Assembly (NCBI RefSeq): GCF_001612765.1
Contig: NZ_BDBB01000008.1
Span: 62,001-126,000 of the forward strand
Reading direction: 5' to 3'
Source of the DNA: Nocardia arthritidis NBRC 100137
Lineage (GTDB): Bacteria; Actinomycetota; Actinomycetes; Mycobacteriales; Mycobacteriaceae
DNA length: 64,000 nucleotides
The position numbers and the translations under genes are program-made. A model generated the notes under the pieces. The model had not been told where the DNA came from. It saw nothing but the letters and a program-made list of their open reading frames with translations, and searched no databases. This document shows, one piece after another, positions 25,671 to 34,122 of this stretch (the first letter of the stretch is position 1; each line of letters opens with the position of its first letter).

Positions 25671-26563
25671 CCACCGAGAGTCAGCTTCCCGGTCGCGCAG
25701 CCGTGCGCGCCGCGTGTCAGGAGTTCGGCGTCGACGACCGCGACGCGCAACTGCTGCATCATCGGTCGAACGCAGTGTGGTCGCTGCCGCACGCTGATCT
25801 CGTCGTGCGCCTGGCACCCGACACCTCATACCGGCGCGAGCGCGCTCACACCGCCGTCGCCGTCACACAGTGGCTGACAGCCGAAGCCCCACCCGTCGCG
25901 CTCACTCCGGCGTCCGGAACCCAGCCAGTTATCGCCAACGGCGCGATCGCTACGTTCTGGCCCTACCGACCCTCGCCAGATCCGCCGGGCCCGGCCGACC
26001 TCGGCACACTCGTACGGCGGCTGCACTCGGTAACGCATCCGCCGCTCCCCGTGCCTCGATACCAGCCGCTGCGGCGGCTGTTCGAAGCCCTAGCCCTCGA
26101 GGACGAGCGGACGACACCTGCACTCACTGACTCTGACCGGGCGTGGCTGCGCGACCGCGCCGAGGCACTGGTCAGCCAGTTCACCCAGACCGAATTCCCG
26201 CTCGGGGAAGGCCTGGTGCATGTCGACGTCCACAGCGAGAACGCCGTCTGCGATCACGGGCAGTGGGTGCTGATCGACTGGGACCAATGCAGCATCGGCC
26301 CACGCGAACTCGACCTGGTGAACGGATTGCCCGACCACTTTCATCAACCACAACACGAGCGAGCATGCTTCGCAGCGGCCTACGGCTATGACCTTCTCGA
26401 CTGGCCCGGATGGACCTTGCTGCGCGACATCACCGAACTGCACTCCCTCGGCGCCTACATCCGGCTCGCACCGAGCAAGCCTGCGGCGGCTGAAGAATTG
26501 CGACATCGCGTCCGATCCCTACGAGCGGGTGACAGAGCCGTGGTGTGGCACGCGGTCTCTTGA
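25667..26563 (+). CDS. APH-family small-molecule kinase
   Basis: 298 aa, aminoglycoside-phosphotransferase fold. The catalytic loop is HVDVHSEN near residues 185-192, where APH enzymes have HxDxxxxN, and the metal motif is IDWDQCSIGPRELDL. The N-lobe shows LVVRLAPD as the Lys/Arg-bearing strand. Members phosphorylate aminoglycosides, homoserine, choline, sugars or nucleosides, and the substrate is not readable from sequence. Translational coupling to the regulator and proximity to the ThiC-like operon suggest it phosphorylates that pathway's intermediate, or salvages or inactivates its product. Confidence 0.72.
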   Translation: MTTESQLPGRAAVRAACQEFGVDDRDAQLLHHRSNAVWSLPHADLVVRLAPDTSYRRERAHTAVAVTQWLTAEAPPVALTPASGTQPVIANGAIATFWPYRPSPDPPGPADLGTLVRRLHSVTHPPLPVPRYQPLRRLFEALALEDERTTPALTDSDRAWLRDRAEALVSQFTQTEFPLGEGLVHVDVHSENAVCDHGQWVLIDWDQCSIGPRELDLVNGLPDHFHQPQHERACFAAAYGYDLLDWPGWTLLRDITELHSLGAYIRLAPSKPAAAEELRHRVRSLRAGDRAVVWHAVS

Positions 26564-26681
26564 TCGCGCACGTCCGTCCTCGATCTCGCCACGTCAGAGT
26601 TCCAGATCGGTATCGACCTACGGACCGAAAAGTCGGGGAGTCGTCCACGCACTGGTGCCCGATGGAATCTCAATGACGATG

Positions 26682-27950
26682 TCAAGCCACGGCCGGGACT
26701 CCGTTGACGCTCGGGGGTTCGACCTCGAAGGACCGGTTGTCGCGCAGCAGTGCCCACAGCACATCGACCAGGCGCCGGGCCGGCGCTAGGAGGGCTTGGG
26801 TATGAATGAGCCGCTCAGTACGTTTGCGCTGGTAAAACGTTCGCGATGGTCCCTCGTTCTTGATGGAGGACAGAGCGGCCATGAAGAACACGCGCCGCAG
26901 CCTGCGGTTGTAGCGTTTGGGCCGGTGCAGATTGCCGCTGATGCGGCCGGAATCGCGGGGTATCGGCACCAGCCCGGCGTAGGAGGCCAGCCTGCCCGGG
27001 GTGGTGAACTCGGTCAGGGCGTTGCCGCCGGTGCTCACCAGGAACTCGGTGCCCAGGTGCGGGCCCATGCCGGGCAGCGACTCGATGATCGCCGCCTGGG
27101 GGTGCTCGCGGAAACGCGCGGTGATCTGCTTGTCGAGGTCCTTGATCTCACGATCCAGATCGAGCAGCTTGGCCGCCAACCGCTTGATCAGCATGGCGGT
27201 GGTGGCCTCGCCGGGCACGGCGATGTCCTGGGTTCCGGCCGCGGCCACCGCCTGCGCGGCCATCGCGTCGACGCCTTTGCGCCAGGCACCGTTCTCGGTG
27301 AGATATGCTGCGACACCGTCGATTCCGGCATCGCGAATCTCGGCCGGGGTGCACAGCCGCGCGACCAGGATCAGCGGCGAGCGCGCCGAGTAGTCGAACG
27401 CGGCCTCGAGCGCGGGGAAGATCGAGGCGAGCATGGCGCGCAGCTGGTTGACTCCGCGCACCCAATCGTTCATGAGATCGGCGCGGTAGCTCGACAGCTG
27501 GGTCAGTTCGGCGACGAGGTCGTCGGGGGCGGTCACCGGTTGCAGGTCAGCGCGCATGCGGGCGGTGTCGGCGATGACGCGGGCGTCCTTGGCGTCGGTC
27601 TTGCCTTCACCGCGGAAGATACCGGTCATGGTGGCCACCATGCGGCCGGGCACGTAGACCACCGACTCGCCGGCACCCAGCAACACCGTGATCAACAGCG
27701 CCGCCAGGGGGCTGACCAGATCGATCGCCCATCGCACCTCGACCCCGGTCTTGCGGGCCCGATCGATCACCGCCTCGACGGCTCGCTGATCGTTGGCAAG
27801 CTTGCCCGACCAGCACACCTTGCCGTTCTCGTCGACCACGCACACATGATGGGCGGCCTTGCCGACATCGATGCCGACCCAGATCCGTTGGCGCAAAGCC
27901 ACTCTCACACTTCCGTTCACGCAACCGAAGCCCGTGGACAGCCCCGCCAT
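26682..27950 (-). CDS. IS110-family transposase
   Basis: 422 aa from ATG 27950. It shows the RuvC-like DEDD catalytic domain of IS110 (GIDVGKAAHHVCVVD, then WAIDLVSPLAALLITVLL and GKTDAKDARVIAD) and the C-terminal transposase_20 region (IIESLPGMGPHLGTEFL, RLASYAGLVPIPRDSG). IS110 elements make few or no target duplications, so I cannot mark the ends exactly. It appears intact. It lies between the APH kinase gene and WXG100 relics, and may have disrupted the latter's upstream DNA. Confidence 0.88.
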   Translation of the reverse strand: MAGLSTGFGCVNGSVRVALRQRIWVGIDVGKAAHHVCVVDENGKVCWSGKLANDQRAVEAVIDRARKTGVEVRWAIDLVSPLAALLITVLLGAGESVVYVPGRMVATMTGIFRGEGKTDAKDARVIADTARMRADLQPVTAPDDLVAELTQLSSYRADLMNDWVRGVNQLRAMLASIFPALEAAFDYSARSPLILVARLCTPAEIRDAGIDGVAAYLTENGAWRKGVDAMAAQAVAAAGTQDIAVPGEATTAMLIKRLAAKLLDLDREIKDLDKQITARFREHPQAAIIESLPGMGPHLGTEFLVSTGGNALTEFTTPGRLASYAGLVPIPRDSGRISGNLHRPKRYNRRLRRVFFMAALSSIKNEGPSRTFYQRKRTERLIHTQALLAPARRLVDVLWALLRDNRSFEVEPPSVNGVPAVA

Positions 27951-28119
27951 CAGGTCCCTAACCAGCGACGACTCGCATCAGATCTCAATCAGAGGCCGGA
28001 GCGTCCAGCACGGTGGGGCAGCCATTCCTTCGGAGCCACAACAGAAGCAAGCACCACATCAGCTACACCCCACCGCCCTGGGCATCCACGGCACCAACCC
28101 CAGACACCTACAAACTTAG

Positions 28120-28415
28120 GGAGTCACCGATGTCGGCCGGTATGTTCAGCAGGTCGCCGAGTCCCTGGTCAACGGTTTGACTTCGCTCGACACGGACATC
28201 GCAGCGCTGCTCTCCAATTGGCGCGGGCACTTCCGCCGACTCGTTCAGCGCCGGGTGGACCGAAACCAAGCAGGGCGCGGACACCATTCTCGACGCCCTG
28301 GCCGACATGGCCGAACTGCTCGGTGTCACGAGCACGACCCTCGACGATCAAGACCGAGCGCGGGCGGGTACACACCATCACGCTCACCGGGTCGCTGGAC
28401 CTTCCAGAGTTGTGA
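28120..28415 (+). pseudogene. WXG100 (ESX) protein relic, two frameshifts
   Basis: The pieces read DVGRYVQQVAESLVNGL and ALLSNWRG in one frame, then TSADSFSAGWTETKQGADT and ADMAELLGVTSTTLDDQD in a second, then TITLTGSLDLPEL and stop in a third. WRG is the WXG motif, and the two-helix layout is that of ESX substrates. An extra G near 28225 causes the first shift; the second is near 28360. A stop directly precedes the opening codon, so the start is also lost. Confidence 0.7.
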
Positions 28416-28582
28416 TGGTCGACAATGCTCAGCCTTTTCGCGTCGACCTCGACGAGCTGGAACAGATCGCCGCCCGGGTCTCGGGTTTCATCGGATTCCT
28501 CCAATGGCCAAACCGTCCATATTCGCGGCGCAATGATCGCCGGTGTCTTCAAAATCGGCACCGCATACATTCCATGATGTAG
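28415..28582 (+). pseudogene. second WXG100-like relic, truncated
   Basis: It starts with ATG overlapping the previous stop (TGATG) and reads MVDNAQPFRVDLDELEQIAA then VSGFIGFL, like the first helix of a WXG100 or ESX partner. After about 30 residues it turns into non-family sequence ending at 28582. The WXG turn and second helix are missing. Confidence 0.5.
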
Positions 28583-28602
28583 CGCGAGAACCGAGGAGAT
28601 TG

Positions 28603-28971
28603 ATGAGTAGTACACCGATTCCGCCGCGAGCGTTGACCGACCTCGAAACCCGCGTCGTCACCAAGCTGCTGTCGTCGGGCGCCCCCGCCGCCTCCAAGTA
28701 TCTGGCGCAGATGCTGTATGCGCAGGTCGTCGCCACCTGGGGTGTCGGCTCACCCAGCGTCGATCTGGCGGTGCGGCCCGGTGCGATGCAAGCATCCGGT
28801 TCGCCGGACGAGATCTTCGCCAGCGGAGCGGTCACCGACCGCAACGGAGCGCCGATCGGCGAGGTCATGCTATGGGTCGAGAACGGCTGGCTCAGTGGAA
28901 TCGAGTACGCCTGGTATACGAACGAACGCCCACACGCACTGCCCGAGCCTGATCAGATCGAGCTTCTGTAG
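28603..28971 (+). CDS. putative immunity-type protein
   Basis: 122 aa behind GAGGAGATTG. It begins MSSTPIPPRALTDLE, with LLSSGAPAASKYLAQML, VRPGAMQASG and a C-terminal strand-rich region (GEVMLWVENGWLSGIEYAWY). Similar small proteins sit next to WXG100-type polymorphic toxins in actinomycetes. Here the neighbouring WXG100 genes are broken, so this would be an orphan immunity gene. The fold and toxin partner are unknown; this reading rests on context. Confidence 0.6.
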   Translation: MSSTPIPPRALTDLETRVVTKLLSSGAPAASKYLAQMLYAQVVATWGVGSPSVDLAVRPGAMQASGSPDEIFASGAVTDRNGAPIGEVMLWVENGWLSGIEYAWYTNERPHALPEPDQIELL

Positions 28972-29222
28972 AAAGCGATCATGGGCGAAGTGCCGACGGG
29001 AACGGCAAACTGGACGACACATCGTCGGAAGAGCTGACCGAGTTGCTGCCCAGGCTTCTCGGTGATCGACAGTTGGCCGGCCGTGGCTCGTAACATCGGC
29101 GCAGTACGAGAATCGTGGCCGTCGAGCCGTGCCGACAGATTCAATGGTGGACCGCATCATCCGATCGAGTCACCGTGAATCAGTGATCGACTTGCCGACA
29201 GAGATCCTCAACTGGGTTCGTT

Positions 29223-29420
29223 GATCTATCCGGAGCGCGCTGGTTCAAGAGCACCCGTAGTGCCGCTGGTAACGATTGCGTCGAGATAGCGCATCTGGAC
29301 GGCGGGCGTGTGGGGGTTCGTGATTCGAAGAATCCGCACGGCGGGGTGCTGGTGTTCACGCCCTCGGAGTGGGACGCGTTCGTGTCGGCGGTGCGGGGCG
29401 GGAAGTTCGACCTGCCCTGA
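29223..29420 (+). pseudogene. DUF397 protein lacking a start codon
   Basis: The 65-residue frame DLSGARWFKSTRSAAG, CVEIAHLDGGRVGVRDSKN, FTPSEWDAFVSAVRGG is a full DUF397 domain. Codons upstream offer no ATG, GTG or TTG before a stop; GTT lies where a GTG start might be expected. DUF397 proteins normally follow an XRE/DUF5753 regulator, as in BldB/WhiJ-like sets; none is present. It probably cannot be translated properly. Confidence 0.6.
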
Positions 29421-30033
29421 GCCGATCGCTCCAAACCTGGTAGGGGAAGTCCGACAACCCAGTCGGCGCGAGCCGTGCCTACTGGGCGGGTCGTCGGTTC
29501 AGCAGCATGGGTCATCAAGACTCGGCGATCGGCTCGGGTGACTCGGCCGCGCCGCCATCGCCGACCGAGCACGGTCCCTTGATGATGACCTGTTCGCGCG
29601 ACACCGTGCCGGAGCGGATGTCGAGAAGTCGCCAGGCTATTCGGTTTCCCGCCTCGATAAGGGCGATCCGGCTGCCGGACATCCGCCGCGCACTGAGTTC
29701 GCGCCGCGCACAGGGGAACCAGCATGTGACACGACGGGATCGGCGAACGATGCCGTCTCGACACCCCTTCGATGGGGCTGCCAGGCGTCGACGCTGTAAT
29801 TCGAGCCGACCTGCCACCGGACGCGTGGGAAGCCCACGGCTGGTCGGAACCCTACCGCCGCGCCTTCGGGGCTAACTCTCACCGTGGCGACTACCGCGAA
29901 TCGCGCGGCCGCGCATCGGGCGACCCACCAGATGGTCGGACCGCCGCCCGGAGTCCTGCGGTGATTGGTAACCTCGACCCCCGAAAGCACGCGACCCGCC
30001 CCGGCCGCGGGGGGCCGAGCGGTAGGTGGTGAC
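29421..30033. other. intergenic region before the BREX operon
   Basis: About 610 bp. A minus-strand frame ending at 29515 (ALIEAGNRIAWRLLDIRSGT, SREQVIIKGPCSVG) has some protein-like character but no recognised family and no clear start. The rest shows no gene. The promoter of the BREX operon should lie near the right end. Confidence 0.4.
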
Positions 30034-33000
30034 GTGGCAGGTATCGACGACCGGTGGACCGAGGTATCTACATCAGCGTTTCCGCACGAAGCGGACGGTT
30101 TGGCGATGCTCAGGCGGATCGTTCCCGATGCGCCGCCCTACCGCGCGTGGACGAACTTCGAGTTCATGGACAACCACGGCCAGTGGCATGAGATCGACGC
30201 CTTGGTGCTGGGCCGCCGCCGATTGCATCTTCTCGAGCTCAAGCATTACACCGGCGTGCTGCGGGGCAGCGAGACGAGCTGGGTGCGCACCACCCTCGGC
30301 GGCAAGACACGCACCCAGCGCTCTCCGCTGCTTATCACGCGCCGCAAGGCGCAGCGGCTGGCGACCCGCCTCGATGAAGAGGCGCGCAAGGTCGCGCTGG
30401 ACATCGGACTGGATGTGCAGAAGGTGCGCCGGGCGCTGCCGTTCGTGCAGGAAGCGGTGTTCCTGCACGGTTCGCCGTTCCAGGTGGAGATGTCGGATCT
30501 GGCGAAGTCGAGCCTGTTCGGGCCGGAAGGCGCCGAGGGCACGACGGGTCTGCCCGCGATTTCCACGCGCCTGCTCGAGCCGCCCACCGAGACGCGACGG
30601 GTGGACGAGGACCTGTCGATGATCATCGCGCTCGCGCTGCGGAACCTGGGCATCGCCCGACGCACCGAGCGCGACGCGGGCTCGTGGACCATCACCGGCG
30701 ACCCGCTGGCCAGCGGCGACGACTGGCAGGAGTGGGTCGCAACCCACAAGGGCACCGAGGCCAGGGCGCGCGCCCGCGTCGTCTCCTTTCACCGCGGCAC
30801 TCCGGTGCAGGCGCGGGCGGCCGCGCATCGCCGGATGCAGCGGGAGTTCTCGTTGCTGTCGTCGCTGCGCCACGAGTCGATCCTCGCCCCCCTCGACCTG
30901 GTGCAGGATGACGACGGCAACACCGTGATCGTCTACCCGGACACGCCCGGCTACGAACCGCTGGACCTGGCGCTGGCCACCCGCGAGCTGACCGCCGATC
31001 AGCAGGTGCAGATCCTCACCCAGGTCGCCGAGGCCGTCACCTACGCCCACCGCAACCATGTGGCGCACCGGGGGCTGGGGCCGAGTACCGTGCTCGTCCA
31101 CGCCGACGCGCTCGACAGCGGCCGGGTCTGCGTCCGCCTGGCGGACTGGTCGTGGGCCGGCCGGGTGCACAGCGCCGACACCCGGTCGGCCACGTCCGTC
31201 GGCACACCGGCCGGTCCCGGTATGGCGCCGGCCGACGAGGTGTATCAGGCGCCCGAGGATCGGTGGGCGCCGGACGCCGACCGGCTCGCGCTCGACGTGT
31301 TCTCACTCGGCGCGCTCGCCTACTACCTGCTCTCCGGCGGCCAAGCGCCCGCCAGGGATCGCGCCGCGCTGCTCGAGCGGCTACGGCTCGAGCACGGTCT
31401 CGACCTGGCCGCGGCGGGCTCCGGGTTCGTCGAGGAGACGCTGCGCGCGTTGGTCTTGCAGGCGACCGCGCCGTCGGTGTCGCAGCGGATGCGGATCGAC
31501 CGCAAGACAGGCCGCCCGCAGTTCGGCGCCCAGCAGTTCGTCGCGGCGCTGATGGATTACCGGCACGATCGGCTGGCGGCGTCGGAGGCCGACCCGCTCA
31601 ATCCCGCGCCGGGGGCGCTGCTCGGCGGCCGCTTCGAGGTGGTGCGGGTACTGGGCGCGGGCTCGACCGCGCGCGGTGTGCTGGTCACCGATCGCGAGCA
31701 CGACGACCGCCTGCGCGTGCTCAAGGTCGGTTTGGACGATTCGGCCGTGACCCGTCTGCACGACGAGGCGCAGGTGCTCACCGAACTCGCCCGGCAGTCG
31801 CCGCCGGTGCCCGGTGTCGTCGAGCTGATCGAGGGCCCGCTCGACCTGGGCAAGCGCAGCGCGCTGCTGCTGAGCAACTGCGGTGAGCAGACGCTCGCGG
31901 ACGTGGTGCGCTACACCCCGCTCGGTGAGACGCAGCTGCGCACCTGGGGCAAGGAACTGCTGGATGTGGTGGTCGCGCTGGACGCGGCGGGCATCACCCA
32001 TCGCGACCTCAAGCCCTCCAACCTCGGCCTGGCCAAGCCGGAGGGCAAGGCCAAGGCGAAGGCGCGGCTGGCGCTGTTCGACTTCTCGCTCTCGCGCGCG
32101 CCGGTCGACCAGATCGAGGCGGGCACACCGCCGTATCGCGATCCGTTCCTGGGCACCGGGACGCGCACGTCCTACGACTCGGCGGCGGAACGGTACTCGG
32201 CCGCGGTGGTGCTGTACGAGATGGCGACCGCGGGCACCCCCGTCTACGGCGACGGATTGAGCGATCCGCGGGTTCTCGATGACGACGTCGCCGTCACGGC
32301 CGAAGACTTCACGGCGGCGGGCATGGGGTCCGCGCGCGCCGAAGTGCTGGCGGAGTTCTTCCGAAAAGCATTGGCGCGCAACGTCAAACACCGCTTCGAC
32401 ACCGCCGCCGCGATGCGGGACGCGTGGATCGCCGCGTTCACCGCCCAGTCGGCCGAACCGGCGCGGCCGGTGAAGAAGCCCACGCCGGTTCCGGCGGCCG
32501 TTCCCGAGCCGTCCGCCGCGCGCACCTCACTCGCGGCGCTCGCCGACATGTTCGCGCGCGCCGCCGCCACCAAGCCGTCGGCGATGCGCCGCCAGATCGT
32601 CGAACTGGTCCTCGGCTCACAGACCGACAGCCCCGGCGATCCGTTCGTCACCTATCAGACGTTGGCGGCGCGGGCTGGGGTCACCCCGGCCCGCATCGCG
32701 CAGATCTTCGGCGAATTTCCCGCGCTGTGGTCGAAGAATCCGCAGCTCGAGGCCGCCGTCACCGACCTGTACGGGCGGATGCTCGACCTGCTCGAATCCT
32801 CCGGCGGCGCGTCGACCCCGGAACTGCTGGCCGGTGAACTCGCCTCCGCGCTGCACACCGACGGAGTCGGCGATCCGCAGCGTCTCGCTTTGGGCGTGCT
32901 GCGTTTGCTGCTCGCTTCGCCCCCGCACGCCGACGCCGCCGAGGCCGATGCCACTCAGGTGTATATGGTGCGCAGGCAAGGCGCGGGAACCGTAGCGATG

Positions 33001-34122
33001 ATCTCGACGCCCGCGATTCCGCGCAAACTGCCCGCCCAGCTCGTCCTCCGCGCCGAAGGTCTGGTGGCGAGCGCGCAAGCCCAAGGCGCGCAATTGGTTT
33101 CGCCCACTGCCGCCGAACCGGCCTTGCGTGAAGTCGCGGCGGGTCTGCTGGGTGTGGCCGCCGACGATGTGGAGATTCCCGCACACGCCCTGCTGCGCAT
33201 CGCGGCGGCAGCGTCAACGCAGGTCGCGTTGACCTCGCGCGACGAACTGCACGCCCGGTCGATGCCGATCGTGGAAGCATTGCGGGTGGTGTTGCGTGGT
33301 CTCTCCTCCGCCGACGTGTTCGGGCGGCCCGAGCTGGAATCGCGACTGGCGGCGCGTTTCCCGGCGCTGGCGCATACGCTGCCGAGGCGACCGGAGCTCG
33401 ACGCGGTGGTGCAGGCGGTGGTGCCGGACATGCACTGGAACACCGAGCTCACCAGGTACGAGTTCGCGGGGGAGCACTCCGCCGCGTCGTATGTGCCGAC
33501 CAGGCACACCAGCGCGGCGGCTCCGGTGCGCCGCGAGCACGGGCTCTCGGATGTGGAGTACCTGCTCCGGTCGAGTCGACAGGAGCGCACGTTCCGGGCG
33601 CTCGGGATTCCGCTCGGCAGGTCGGACGAGGTCGCTCGCGCGCTGGCCGAGAAGTTCGACGCCACCCGCATCGACGTGACCGAGCTGCTGTTGACGAAGC
33701 TGCGGGCCGCCGCCGCCGCGGCCGGTATCGACTGGAACATGATCCTCGCCGCCGATGCGGGCGCGGCCGCCGACCGCGAAGGCCTGAAACGATTTGTGGC
33801 CCAGGCGATCCCCGATCTTGTCGACGCCGTCACCACCGGCCCCGGCCCGGTCGTGCTCACCGACTTGTCGACACTGGCCGCCTATGGTCAACTCGACGTG
33901 CTCGGCCGCTGGACCGACCTGACCACACCCCCGCCGCACGCGGTGTGGGCGCTGGTGCCGCAACGCGAGGAGGCGGGCGGGCGTCCCGGTTCGAAAGTGG
34001 ACGGCACGCGGCTGCCGATCAACAGCCCGGAACAGTTCGCGCAGATCGACGATACAGAGGTGACGGCGCTGCTCGGCGCTGTCGCGCACCGCGATGATTC
34101 GACAACGAAGGAGCATGCCTGA
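30034..34122 (+). CDS. pglW: BREX-2 NERD/Ser-Thr kinase protein PglW
   Basis: 1362 aa from GTG 30034; an upstream TTG at 29965 is less likely. Residues about 20-130 are a NERD nuclease-related domain (WHEIDALVLG, HLLELKHYTG). A first kinase-like domain follows, with HRGLGPSTV near 345, in which the catalytic Asp is replaced, and LADWSWAG instead of DFG. A second kinase domain has a glycine loop GAGSTARGV near 541, an intact HRDLKPSN at 656, and DFS at 683. The long C-terminal half holds helical and winged-helix-like regions. PglW is the kinase component of phage growth limitation/BREX type 2. The first gene of the operon; its stop shares an A with the pglX ATG. Confidence 0.9.
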   Translation: MAGIDDRWTEVSTSAFPHEADGLAMLRRIVPDAPPYRAWTNFEFMDNHGQWHEIDALVLGRRRLHLLELKHYTGVLRGSETSWVRTTLGGKTRTQRSPLLITRRKAQRLATRLDEEARKVALDIGLDVQKVRRALPFVQEAVFLHGSPFQVEMSDLAKSSLFGPEGAEGTTGLPAISTRLLEPPTETRRVDEDLSMIIALALRNLGIARRTERDAGSWTITGDPLASGDDWQEWVATHKGTEARARARVVSFHRGTPVQARAAAHRRMQREFSLLSSLRHESILAPLDLVQDDDGNTVIVYPDTPGYEPLDLALATRELTADQQVQILTQVAEAVTYAHRNHVAHRGLGPSTVLVHADALDSGRVCVRLADWSWAGRVHSADTRSATSVGTPAGPGMAPADEVYQAPEDRWAPDADRLALDVFSLGALAYYLLSGGQAPARDRAALLERLRLEHGLDLAAAGSGFVEETLRALVLQATAPSVSQRMRIDRKTGRPQFGAQQFVAALMDYRHDRLAASEADPLNPAPGALLGGRFEVVRVLGAGSTARGVLVTDREHDDRLRVLKVGLDDSAVTRLHDEAQVLTELARQSPPVPGVVELIEGPLDLGKRSALLLSNCGEQTLADVVRYTPLGETQLRTWGKELLDVVVALDAAGITHRDLKPSNLGLAKPEGKAKAKARLALFDFSLSRAPVDQIEAGTPPYRDPFLGTGTRTSYDSAAERYSAAVVLYEMATAGTPVYGDGLSDPRVLDDDVAVTAEDFTAAGMGSARAEVLAEFFRKALARNVKHRFDTAAAMRDAWIAAFTAQSAEPARPVKKPTPVPAAVPEPSAARTSLAALADMFARAAATKPSAMRRQIVELVLGSQTDSPGDPFVTYQTLAARAGVTPARIAQIFGEFPALWSKNPQLEAAVTDLYGRMLDLLESSGGASTPELLAGELASALHTDGVGDPQRLALGVLRLLLASPPHADAAEADATQVYMVRRQGAGTVAMISTPAIPRKLPAQLVLRAEGLVASAQAQGAQLVSPTAAEPALREVAAGLLGVAADDVEIPAHALLRIAAAASTQVALTSRDELHARSMPIVEALRVVLRGLSSADVFGRPELESRLAARFPALAHTLPRRPELDAVVQAVVPDMHWNTELTRYEFAGEHSAASYVPTRHTSAAAPVRREHGLSDVEYLLRSSRQERTFRALGIPLGRSDEVARALAEKFDATRIDVTELLLTKLRAAAAAAGIDWNMILAADAGAAADREGLKRFVAQAIPDLVDAVTTGPGPVVLTDLSTLAAYGQLDVLGRWTDLTTPPPHAVWALVPQREEAGGRPGSKVDGTRLPINSPEQFAQIDDTEVTALLGAVAHRDDSTTKEHA

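Noticed and set aside
26796..28415. 539-codon plus-strand frame over the IS110 transposase
   Set aside because: Antisense to the transposase; only its last few codons match the WXG100 relic.
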